Assembly: GCF_011752045.1 (NCBI RefSeq)
Contig: NZ_JAAKXW010000001.1
Span: 1,116,001 to 1,180,000 of the forward strand
DNA: 64,000 nucleotides
Source: Microbacterium hydrocarbonoxydans
Lineage (GTDB): Bacteria; Actinomycetota; Actinomycetes; Actinomycetales; Microbacteriaceae
Reading direction: 5' to 3'
Position numbers and translations under genes: made by a program
Part shown: piece after piece, positions 57,314 to 64,000 of the stretch
Position numbering within the stretch: position 1 is the stretch's first letter
How the letters are laid out: each line of letters begins with the position of its first letter
Notes under the pieces: model-generated
What the model saw: the letters and a program-made list of their open reading frames with translations, nothing else
Databases searched by the model: none
What the model was told of the DNA's origin: nothing

Positions 57314-57942
57314 TGTTCACCGGAATCATCGAGGAGATCGGCGAGATCACCGCGATCAGCCCCGCCGGGGACGGCTGGCGGCTGACCGTGCGCGCGCCGA
57401 AGGCGGCATCGGATGCCGTGCACGGAGAGTCCATCGCAGTGTCGGGCGTGTGCCTGACCGTCGTCGGCTCCACTGCGGAGAGCTTCGACGCCGATGTGAT
57501 GAAGCAGACCCTCGACGTGGCCGCGATCGGCGGTACGACCGTCGGCACCCGCGTGAACATCGAGAAGGCGATGCCGGTCGGCGCGCGCCTGGGCGGACAC
57601 ATCGTGCAGGGCCACGTCGACGGCGTCGGCGTCGTGCTCGAGGTGCGACCCGGCGCCGAGTGGAGCGTGCTGCGGGTCAGCCTCCCTGCGGACCTCGCAC
57701 CGCTCGTCGTCGACAAGGGCTCGATCTCGGTGGACGGCACCTCCCTCACCGTGAGCGCCGTGAGCGCGCCGGCCGAGGCGGAGCCGTGGTTCGAGGTGTC
57801 CCTGATCCCGGAGACCCTGGCCGCCACCACCCTGGGCTCGCGCGCCGTCGGCGATCGTGTGAACCTGGAGACCGACATCCTCGCCCGTCACGTCGAGCGC
57901 CTGCTCGCCTTCCGGGCTGCACCGGAAGGAGGCTCGCTGTGA
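57313..57942 (+). CDS. ribE: Riboflavin synthase alpha subunit
   Basis: A 209-aa enzyme dismutating two lumazine molecules to riboflavin. Two homologous lumazine-binding barrels are evident: MFTGIIEEIGEI..GESIAVSGVCLTV with GARLGGHIVQGHVDGVG, and the second copy with DKGSISVDGTSLTV and LARHVERLL. ATG 57313 shares one base with the ribD stop and the gene overlaps ribBA by 4 bp (GTGA), so translation is coupled. Confidence 0.95.
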   Translation: MFTGIIEEIGEITAISPAGDGWRLTVRAPKAASDAVHGESIAVSGVCLTVVGSTAESFDADVMKQTLDVAAIGGTTVGTRVNIEKAMPVGARLGGHIVQGHVDGVGVVLEVRPGAEWSVLRVSLPADLAPLVVDKGSISVDGTSLTVSAVSAPAEAEPWFEVSLIPETLAATTLGSRAVGDRVNLETDILARHVERLLAFRAAPEGGSL

Positions 57943-59204
57943 GCCTTTCCACCATCCCCGAGGCCCTCGAGGCGCTGCGCGCCGGTCGCCCCGTCCTCGT
58001 CGCGGACGACGAGAACCGCGAGAACGAGGGCGATGTCATCCTCTCCGCCGAGCTCGCCACCCCGGAATGGGTCGCCTGGACCGTGCGCTGGTCGTCGGGC
58101 TTCATCTGCGCGCCGATGCCGACAGATCTCGCCGACAGCCTCAATCTCCAGCCGATGGTCGCCGCCAGCGAGGACGCCCGCTCCACCGCGTACACCGTGA
58201 GCGTCGACGCGGCCGAGGGCGTCACGACCGGCATCAGCGCGGCCGACCGGGCGCACACCCTCAACGTGCTGGCGAACCCGGCGTCGAGCGCGGGCGACCT
58301 CATCCGGCCCGGCCATGTGCTCCCCCTCCGCGCCGTCGACGGCGGCGTGCGCGAGCGCAGCGGCCACACCGAGGCCGCCGTCGAGCTGATGCGGCTCGCC
58401 GGGCTCCGCCCCGTAGGCGCGATCGCCGAGGTCGTCGCCGAGGACGGCAGCATGATGCGGATGCCGGGTCTCCTCGAGCTCGGCGCCCGCGACGGCGTGC
58501 CGGTGATCACCATCGAGCAGCTCATCGCGCACCTGAACGAGATCGACCCGCAGGACACGTCCGCGGCGAAGGCGAACCGCCGGGTGAGCCTGCGCGCCGA
58601 CGCCACGGTGCCGACGACGCACGGCACGTTCCGCTTCCTCGCCTACAAGGACCGCATCAGCGGGACCGATCACATCGCCGTCGTGTCCGGTGAGCCCGGA
58701 GAGACCGCACTCGTGCGCGTGCACTCCGAATGCCTCACCGGCGAGGCCTTCGGCTCGCTGAAATGCGAATGCGGCCCCCAGCTGGATGCCGCGCTGAAGG
58801 CGATCGAGGACGAGGGCGGCGTGGTCGTCTACATGCGCGGTCACGAGGGCCGCGGCATCGGACTCATCAACAAGCTGCGGGCATACAGCCTGCAGGAGGA
58901 GGGGCTCGACACCGTCGACGCCAACCTCGCTCTCGGGCTCCCCGCAGACGCCCGCGAGTACGCGGCCGCCGCCGGGATCCTGGCCGACCTGGGCATCTCG
59001 AAGGTGCGTCTGCTGACGAACAACACCGACAAGGTGAACCAGCTGCGCGAGCTCGGCCTCGACGTCGTCGAGCAGGTGCCGCTGATCGTGGGCGTCGGCC
59101 CGAACAACCACCAGTACCTCGAGACCAAGCGTGACCGCATGGGCCACATCATCGGAGAGGCGGAGCTCGCCGAGGCTCTCGCCGACGGAAAGGACGACGC
59201 ATGA
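57939..59204 (+). CDS. ribBA: Bifunctional DHBP synthase / GTP cyclohydrolase II
   Basis: A 421-aa fusion making both riboflavin precursors. The RibB half (about residues 1-205) contains ADDENRENEGDVI and HTEAAVELMRLAGL; the RibA half (about 212-421) contains SECLTGEAFGSLKCECGPQL with the zinc Cys residues and RGHEGRGIGLINKL. Both active sites look intact. The GTG start overlaps the ribE stop by 4 bp, and the stop overlaps ribH by 4 bp. Confidence 0.95.
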   Translation: MSLSTIPEALEALRAGRPVLVADDENRENEGDVILSAELATPEWVAWTVRWSSGFICAPMPTDLADSLNLQPMVAASEDARSTAYTVSVDAAEGVTTGISAADRAHTLNVLANPASSAGDLIRPGHVLPLRAVDGGVRERSGHTEAAVELMRLAGLRPVGAIAEVVAEDGSMMRMPGLLELGARDGVPVITIEQLIAHLNEIDPQDTSAAKANRRVSLRADATVPTTHGTFRFLAYKDRISGTDHIAVVSGEPGETALVRVHSECLTGEAFGSLKCECGPQLDAALKAIEDEGGVVVYMRGHEGRGIGLINKLRAYSLQEEGLDTVDANLALGLPADAREYAAAAGILADLGISKVRLLTNNTDKVNQLRELGLDVVEQVPLIVGVGPNNHQYLETKRDRMGHIIGEAELAEALADGKDDA

Positions 59205-59674
59205 GCGGCGCAGGAGCACCCGAAACCGGCAACATCGACGGACGCGGCCTGAACGTCGTCATCATCGCCGGCACCTGGCACGAGACCATCTCGAACGGGC
59301 TGATCGCCGGTGCCGAGCGGGTGCTGAACGCCGCTCAGGCGACCCACCGGCTCGTGCGCGTGCCGGGCTCGTTCGAGCTGGCCGTCGCGGCGCAGGCCGC
59401 CTTCGCCGGCGGCGCGGACGCGGTCGTCGCCCTGGGCGTCATCATCCGAGGCGGCACCCCGCACTTCGAGTACGTCTCGGCGGCGACGACGGACGGTCTC
59501 ACGCGTGTCTCCCTCGACGCCGGCAAGCCCGTCGGCTTCGGCGTGCTCACACTCGACGACGAGCAGCAGGGGCTGGACCGCGCCGGTCTCGAGGGGTCCA
59601 AGGAGGACAAGGGGGCCGAGGCTGCGGATGCCGCGCTGCGGACCGCTCTCGTCATCCGGGACCTGCGCGGCTGA
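59201..59674 (+). CDS. ribH: 6,7-dimethyl-8-ribityllumazine synthase
   Basis: A 157-aa enzyme condensing the two precursors to lumazine; it should form an icosahedral or pentameric shell. VPGSFELAVAAQ and VIIRGGTPHFEYV, containing the catalytic His region, are conserved, as is GVLTLDDEQQGLDRAG. ATG 59201 overlaps the ribBA stop by 4 bp. Last riboflavin gene; the next gene has its own promoter-like element. Confidence 0.95.
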   Translation: MSGAGAPETGNIDGRGLNVVIIAGTWHETISNGLIAGAERVLNAAQATHRLVRVPGSFELAVAAQAAFAGGADAVVALGVIIRGGTPHFEYVSAATTDGLTRVSLDAGKPVGFGVLTLDDEQQGLDRAGLEGSKEDKGAEAADAALRTALVIRDLRG

Positions 59675-59722
59675 GGCTGACCTGCGTGGCGGCATGATGC
59701 CGCACGGGTTACGGTGAGGGAC

Positions 59723-60082
59723 ATGGAGACTCTGCGCCACATCGTCGTGTTCGTCCACCTCATCGGCTTCGGCACCCTCTTCGGAGCGTGGGCCTACCAG
59801 GCGTTCGCGGGCGACCGCCGGTTCGTGAAGATCATGGACTACGGCCTCGCGATCGCAGGCCTGGCGGGGCTCATCCTCGCAGCCCCGTGGGGCCTGGCCG
59901 AGGGCGCCGAGATGAACTACGCCAAGATCGGCACCAAGCTCGTCGTGCTTCTCGCGATCGGGGCGATGCTCGGCATCGGGTCCGCCCGGCAGAAGCGCGG
60001 TGAGACCGTCGCACCGGCCGTCTTCTGGCTCGTCGGCATCCTCACGCTCGTGAACGCGGGCATCGCCGTCATCTGGCGCTGA
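59723..60082 (+). CDS. Four-helix membrane protein, function unknown
   Basis: A 119-aa protein with four hydrophobic segments (about residues 5-25, 35-55, 68-88 and 95-117) and conserved-looking HxxGFGTLFGAW at the start, where His and Gly residues resemble small haem/copper-binding or DoxX-like four-helix proteins. I cannot name a family. ATG 59723 is 7 nt after TACGGT (59710-59715), suggesting a separate leaderless transcript. It converges on lacI with only 3 bp between stops. Confidence 0.72.
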   Translation: METLRHIVVFVHLIGFGTLFGAWAYQAFAGDRRFVKIMDYGLAIAGLAGLILAAPWGLAEGAEMNYAKIGTKLVVLLAIGAMLGIGSARQKRGETVAPAVFWLVGILTLVNAGIAVIWR

Positions 60083-60085
60083 CTC

Positions 60086-61123
60086 TCAGCGCGTCCGCGG
60101 CGGTGCCGTGCTGCCGCGGACGATGAGCTCCGTGCCGACCAGCGGCGTCTGCAGCCGCTCGCCCTCGTCGAGTTCGGCGAGCAGCGCATCCACGGCGAGC
60201 GCGCCCACCCGCTCCGGATGCTGCTGCACGGTCGTGAGCGGCGGCCACAGCTGCGCGGCCTCGGGAAGTCCGTCGAAGCCGATGAGGCTCACGTCCCCCG
60301 GCACGTCGAGCCCCGCCTCGCGGAACGCACGCAAGACCCCGATCGCCATCTGGTCGTTCGCGGCGAACACGGCCGTGACGTCGTCGCGCTCCCGCAGGAG
60401 CAGACCGGCCCGGTAGCCGGATTCCGCACTCCAGTCCCCCTGCACCGCCTCCGGGACGACGCGTCCGCGCGACTCGAGGGTGGCCCGCCAGGCGTCGCGT
60501 CGCCGCTCGGCCGAGTACGACTTCGCGGGTCCGGCGATGTGCCAGACCGTGTCGTGTCCGAGGTCCAGCAGGTGCTCGGTGGCCAGCCGTGCCCCCTGCG
60601 CCTGATCCGTGTCCACGAAGGGCAGCTCGGCGCCCCGGTTCGAGTCGACGAACACGACCGGGAGTGCATCCGGGATCTCGATGTCCGCCTCGTCGAGCTG
60701 GTGCGCCTCGATGACGATGATGATGCCGTCGACCGCGTGCTCCTCCAGCCGGCGGAACGCACCGGCCACGGTCTCGCGCGCGCTGGAGGCGACAGGGATG
60801 AGGGTGAGGGCGTAGCCGAGCTGCGAGGCCCTGACGGCGATCGCATCGAGCGTGCGCTGGTTGCCGTAGGAGCTGAACGAGAACATCACCACGCCGATCG
60901 TGCGGAAGCGCCCCGAGCGCAGGGCGCGTGCGGCGCTGTTGGGCCGATAGCCCAGGCGCTGCATCGCGTCCTCGACGCGCGCCCTCGTCGCTGCGCCGAC
61001 GTAGCCGCGGGCGTTGACGACGCGCGAGACGGTCTGCCCGGAGACCCCCGCCTCGCGTGCGACATCCTCCATGGAGGGCTCTCTGCGCCGGTTCGGCGCC
61101 TCTGCCGTCGGTTCCGAAGTCAC
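60086..61123 (-). CDS. LacI family transcriptional regulator
   Basis: A 345-aa sugar-responsive repressor. The N-terminal helix-turn-helix and hinge (about residues 18-75) contain MEDVAREAGVSGQTVSRVVN and RPNSAARALRSG; the rest is a periplasmic-binding-protein-like effector domain (TIGVVMFSFSSYGNQ, VFAANDQMAIGVLRAFREAG, SLIGFDGLPEAAQL). GTG 61123 has GGTGG about six nt upstream; ATG about 17 codons later begins the HTH. It is divergent from the sugar importer and two identical operator copies lie between. Confidence 0.9.
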   Translation of the reverse strand: MTSEPTAEAPNRRREPSMEDVAREAGVSGQTVSRVVNARGYVGAATRARVEDAMQRLGYRPNSAARALRSGRFRTIGVVMFSFSSYGNQRTLDAIAVRASQLGYALTLIPVASSARETVAGAFRRLEEHAVDGIIIVIEAHQLDEADIEIPDALPVVFVDSNRGAELPFVDTDQAQGARLATEHLLDLGHDTVWHIAGPAKSYSAERRRDAWRATLESRGRVVPEAVQGDWSAESGYRAGLLLRERDDVTAVFAANDQMAIGVLRAFREAGLDVPGDVSLIGFDGLPEAAQLWPPLTTVQQHPERVGALAVDALLAELDEGERLQTPLVGTELIVRGSTAPPRTR

Positions 61124-61141
61124 GTTCGACCACCATTCATG

Positions 61142-61191
61142 TGTTGACGTTGACACAGTATCAGCCGATCGCGTATGTTGACGTTGACACA
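61142..61191. promoter_or_regulatory. Two LacI-type operators and the importer promoter
   Basis: TGTTGACGTTGACACA occurs identically at 61142-61157 and 61176-61191; each is a partial palindrome around a central CG. On the + strand, -35 TTGACA (61150-61155) and -10 TATGTT (61174-61179), 18 bp apart, are overlapped by the two copies. A TACTGT (61155-61160) on the minus strand could serve lacI. Confidence 0.78.
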
Positions 61192-61256
61192 CGGCGCAGA
61201 GCGTCGGGAGAACCCGTCCGCAGCACCCGATGCGCCCGAAGGAGAAGGCCTCGTCG

Positions 61257-62174
61257 ATGACGACTGAAACGACCGCAGCACTCGGAGCCGCCGGCATCCG
61301 ACGCCGCGACAAGCGCGACTGGAAGGGCTGGGCGTTCGTCGGCCCGTTCATGGTCGTGTTCGCCCTGGTGTTCCTGACCCCGCTCGCGTATGCCCTGTAC
61401 CTCAGCTTCTTCCAGGAGCGGCTGATCGGCGGCACCTCGTTCGTGGGGCTCGACAACTACGTGCGCGCCCTGACCGATCCGCAGTTCTGGGAGGCGTTCG
61501 GCCGCGTCCTCCTGTTCCTCGTCGTGCAGGTGCCGATCATGCTCGCCCTCGCCCTCGGCGCGGCGCTCGCCCTCGACAGCGCACGCCTGCGCGGAGCATC
61601 CTTCTTCCGCATCCTGATCTTCCTGCCCTACGCCGTGCCCGCGGTCGTGGCCGTGCTGATGTGGGGCTACATCTACGGCGACCAGTTCGGCCTCACCGCG
61701 AACATCAACGACCTCCTCGGCGTCGAGGTCCTCACGCCGTTCGCCCGGGAGTGGATGCTCGTCTCCATCGGCAACATCGTCACGTGGGAGTTCGTCGGCT
61801 ACAACATGCTGATCTTCTACTCCTCGCTGAAGACCATCCCGACCGAGATGTACGAGGCGGCGTCGCTCGACGGCGCCGGCGCCTGGCGCACGATCTTCTC
61901 CATCAAGATCCCGTCCGTCCGCGGCGCGCTGGTGATCGCCACGATCTTCTCGATCATCGGCAGCTTCCAGCTGTTCAACGAGCCGAACATCCTGCGCCCG
62001 CTGGCGCCGAACGTGATCACGACCTTCTTCACGCCCAACATGTACGCGTACAACCTCTCGTTCGCCGGGCAGCAGTTCAACTACGCCGCCACGATCGCCA
62101 TCATCATGGGCGTCATCACCGCGGTCATCGCCTACGTCGTGCAGCTGCGCGGCTCGAAGACGGAGGTGCGCTGA
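61257..62174 (+). CDS. Sugar ABC transporter permease (MalF-type)
   Basis: A 305-aa inner-membrane permease with six helices. FVGLDNYVRALTDPQFWEAF and the cytoplasmic EAA loop (MYEAASLDGAGAWRTIFSIKIP) that contacts the ATPase are clear. It is of the CUT1 (oligosaccharide/polyol) family; the sugar is not identifiable. ATG 61257 is preferred over ATG 61230 because AAGGAG (61239-61244) lies between them at workable distance. The next permease starts 1 nt after the stop. Confidence 0.92.
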   Translation: MTTETTAALGAAGIRRRDKRDWKGWAFVGPFMVVFALVFLTPLAYALYLSFFQERLIGGTSFVGLDNYVRALTDPQFWEAFGRVLLFLVVQVPIMLALALGAALALDSARLRGASFFRILIFLPYAVPAVVAVLMWGYIYGDQFGLTANINDLLGVEVLTPFAREWMLVSIGNIVTWEFVGYNMLIFYSSLKTIPTEMYEAASLDGAGAWRTIFSIKIPSVRGALVIATIFSIIGSFQLFNEPNILRPLAPNVITTFFTPNMYAYNLSFAGQQFNYAATIAIIMGVITAVIAYVVQLRGSKTEVR

Positions 62175-62175
62175 C

Positions 62176-63063
62176 ATGGCACTGCCCCTCGCCCGCTCCC
62201 CGCGGCGGCACGACCCGCTGAACCCCCGGAAGTCGAAGATCCTGCTGATCGTCATGATCGCGTACGCCCTGTACACGCTCGTGCCGCTGGCGTGGCTGCT
62301 GTTCGCCTCGACCAAGACGCAGTCCGGCCTGTTCGGCTCGTTCGGCCTCTGGTTCGCCGACGACTTCGCCTTCTTCGACAACCTCGTCGCCACGTTCACC
62401 TACCGGGACGGCATCTTCCTGCGCTGGCTCGGCAACACCCTCCTGTACGTGGTCGTCGGCGCCGGCGGGGCGACGCTGCTGGCCACGATGGCCGGTTACG
62501 GACTCGCCAAGTACAGCTTCCCCGGCCGCCGCGCGGTCTTCGCCGTCGTGCTCGGAGCGGTCGCGGTCCCCGGCACCGCCCTCGCCGTGCCGACCTTCCT
62601 GCTGTTCAGCGAGCTGGGGCTCACGAACACGCCGTGGGCGGTGATCATCCCGTCGCTGATCAGCCCGTTCGGCCTGTACCTGATCTGGGTGTTCGCCACC
62701 GAGTCGGTGCCCACCGAGCTCCTGGAGGCTGCGCGCATCGACGGCGCCGGCGAGTTCCGCACCTTCTTCACGATCTCGATGAGGCTCCTCGCCCCGGGCA
62801 TCGTGACCGTCGCCCTCTTCACCGTGGTCGCGACCTGGAACAACTACTTCCTCCCGCTGATCATGCTGTCGGAGCCCGACTGGTACCCCCTCACCGTCGG
62901 CCTCAACCAGTGGAGCGCCCAGGCGATCGGGGCCGGATCCCAGCCGATCTACAACCTCGTGATCATGGGCTCGCTCCTCACCATCATCCCGATCGTCGCC
63001 GCGTTCCTGCTCCTGCAGCGCTTCTGGCAGTCGGGTCTCACCGCGGGCAGCGTCAAGCAGTAG
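62176..63063 (+). CDS. Sugar ABC transporter permease (MalG-type)
   Basis: A 295-aa partner permease with six helices. WLLFASTKTQSGLFGSFGLWF is the periplasmic stretch after TM1 and LLEAARIDGAGEFRTFFTISMRLL the EAA loop. It should form the CUT1 channel with the preceding gene. ATG 62176 lies 1 bp after the previous stop. No ATPase gene occurs between here and the window end. Confidence 0.93.
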   Translation: MALPLARSPRRHDPLNPRKSKILLIVMIAYALYTLVPLAWLLFASTKTQSGLFGSFGLWFADDFAFFDNLVATFTYRDGIFLRWLGNTLLYVVVGAGGATLLATMAGYGLAKYSFPGRRAVFAVVLGAVAVPGTALAVPTFLLFSELGLTNTPWAVIIPSLISPFGLYLIWVFATESVPTELLEAARIDGAGEFRTFFTISMRLLAPGIVTVALFTVVATWNNYFLPLIMLSEPDWYPLTVGLNQWSAQAIGAGSQPIYNLVIMGSLLTIIPIVAAFLLLQRFWQSGLTAGSVKQ

Positions 63064-63127
63064 TCCCGCCCCTCAGCCCCACCTCCTCGGTCCGACGTCG
63101 GACCGGCCCACCCGAAAGGACACAGCA

Positions 63128-64000
63128 ATGAAGCACCTTCCCTCCCCTGCCGCGCGGCGCGCCCTCGCCGCCCTGGCAGCCGGCACCGCGGCCGCGATCG
63201 CGCTGGCCGGATGCAGCACCGGCGGCGATGCGGGCGGCGGCGCGACCGGCGACGGCACGTTCGACTCCGTCGAGGCGGCGCTCGAGAAGGGCGGCGAGAT
63301 CACCTACTGGTCGTGGACCCCGTCCGCCGAGGCACAGGTCGCGGCGTTCGAGAAGGCGTACCCGAACGTCACCGTGAACCTGGTCAACGCCGGCACGAAC
63401 AACGAGGAGTACACCAAGCTCCAGAACGCGATCAAGGCCGGATCCGGCGCACCCGACGTCGTGCAGATCGAGTACTACGCCTTCCCGCAGTTCGCACTGA
63501 CCGACGCGTTCGCCGACCTCTCCCAGTTCGGCTTCGCCGACTTCGAGGACGATTACACGGCGTCGACGTGGAACTCGGTCACCGACGGCGACGCGATCTA
63601 CGGCCTGCCGCAGGACTCCGGACCCATGGCACTGTTCTACAACAAGGCCGTCTTCGACGCCGCCGGGGTCGCCGTCCCGACCACCTGGGACGAGTACTAC
63701 GAGGCCGCGAAGGCCATCCACGCCGCGAACCCGGACGCGTACATCACCAACGACACCGGAGACGCCGGCTTCGCGACGTCGATGATCTGGCAGGCCGGCG
63801 GCCAGCCGTTCACCACGGATGGCACCGAGGTCACGATCGACCTGCAGGATGCCGGCTCGCAGAAGTGGACCGAGAACTGGAACCGCCTCGTCGAGGAGGA
63901 CCTGCTCGCCCCCTACGGCAGCTGGAGCGACGAGTGGTTCACCGCGCTCGGCGACGGCAGCCTCGCTACGCTCGTGATCGGCGCGTGGATGCCGGGCAAC
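63128..64000 (+). CDS. Sugar ABC transporter substrate-binding lipoprotein, 3' end cut by window
   Basis: The first 291 residues of a CUT1 solute-binding protein. The signal peptide ends in lipobox LAGC (C29), followed by a Gly/Ser/Ala linker. The mature part shows EITYWSWTPSAEAQVAAFEKAYPNV, APDVVQIEYYAFPQF and GLPQDSGPMALFYNKAVFDAAG, typical of family 1 binding proteins. ATG 63128 has GAAAGGA upstream. The end, and any downstream gene such as a glycosidase, lies outside. Confidence 0.93.
   Translation, partial: MKHLPSPAARRALAALAAGTAAAIALAGCSTGGDAGGGATGDGTFDSVEAALEKGGEITYWSWTPSAEAQVAAFEKAYPNVTVNLVNAGTNNEEYTKLQNAIKAGSGAPDVVQIEYYAFPQFALTDAFADLSQFGFADFEDDYTASTWNSVTDGDAIYGLPQDSGPMALFYNKAVFDAAGVAVPTTWDEYYEAAKAIHAANPDAYITNDTGDAGFATSMIWQAGGQPFTTDGTEVTIDLQDAGSQKWTENWNRLVEEDLLAPYGSWSDEWFTALGDGSLATLVIGAWMPGN

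Noticed and set aside
59686..59705. A terminator after ribH
   Set aside because: Only a 6-bp stem with a 3-nt loop (GCGGCA/TGCCGC); too weak to call.

Overview
The window is high-GC chromosomal DNA (roughly 70 % G+C by eye) from an actinobacterium, almost certainly a member of the Microbacteriaceae and most likely Microbacterium or a close relative. The evidence is family content: small actinobacterial families that I recognise as DUF6264, DUF4245, DUF4307 and DUF501; the eno-ftsB-DUF501 order; xseA-xseB followed by a DUF4245 gene; frequent GTG starts; and many -10 motifs (TANNNT) placed exactly 6-7 nt before a start codon, the mark of leaderless transcription. I see no insertion sequence, integrase, prophage, CRISPR array or rRNA. 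This is mostly core genome with a few accessory genes.

Layout. 1-9 kb: glpX (5' end only), fbaA, a secreted DUF4822-like protein, a MOSC protein, ispH, xseA/xseB, a DUF4245 membrane protein, a beta carbonic anhydrase and fumC. 9-16 kb: an AbiEi/DUF559-like gene flanked on both sides by related inverted repeats, cstA with its small YbdD partner, phoH2, a class V aminotransferase and a cis-prenyl transferase. 16-25 kb: a hemolysin III-family protein, DUF4307, greA, ilvA with an AI-2E-type permease, a YcaQ/AlkX-type glycosylase, lemA, and a coupled sugar-lactone oxidase/PLP aldolase pair. 25.4 kb: a tRNA with anticodon TAA and a short variable loop. 25.5-31 kb: ndh, a mycosin-like S8 protease, DUF501, ftsB, eno. 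31-38 kb: an O-methyltransferase, a GntR-DUF1648-CPBP operon with a visible operator, DUF4442, an APC permease, an AraC regulator divergent from a VOC protein, and an SGNH esterase. 38-47 kb: hisS, mazG, nhaA, ppc, gdhA and an APC permease. 47-55 kb: a hexapeptide-repeat protein that lacks zinc ligands, an SDR behind a structured leader, a 53-aa membrane peptide, a SnoaL-like protein, mfd, a GNAT acetyltransferase, an Fpg/Nei glycosylase and a lipoprotein. 55.9-60 kb: an FMN riboswitch followed by ribD-ribE-ribBA-ribH and a small membrane protein. 60-64 kb: a LacI regulator divergent from a sugar ABC importer (two permeases and a binding protein cut by the window end), with two identical 16-bp operator copies between them.

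How the genes work together. Central carbon genes are spread through the window: fbaA and glpX (glycolysis/gluconeogenesis), eno, ppc, fumC and gdhA (carbon-nitrogen link). The riboflavin operon is complete and FMN-controlled. The sugar importer has no ATPase in the window, as is usual for actinobacterial systems that share an MsiK-type ATPase. Repair functions (xseAB, mfd, Fpg/Nei, AlkX-type) are dispersed.

I did not find a convincing undescribed multi-gene system. The observations most worth a second look are the recurrent leaderless promoter pattern, the short-variable-loop UAA tRNA, the structured leader ahead of the SDR, the repeat-flanked AbiEi/DUF559 gene, and the zinc-ligand-less gamma-carbonic-anhydrase homologue.
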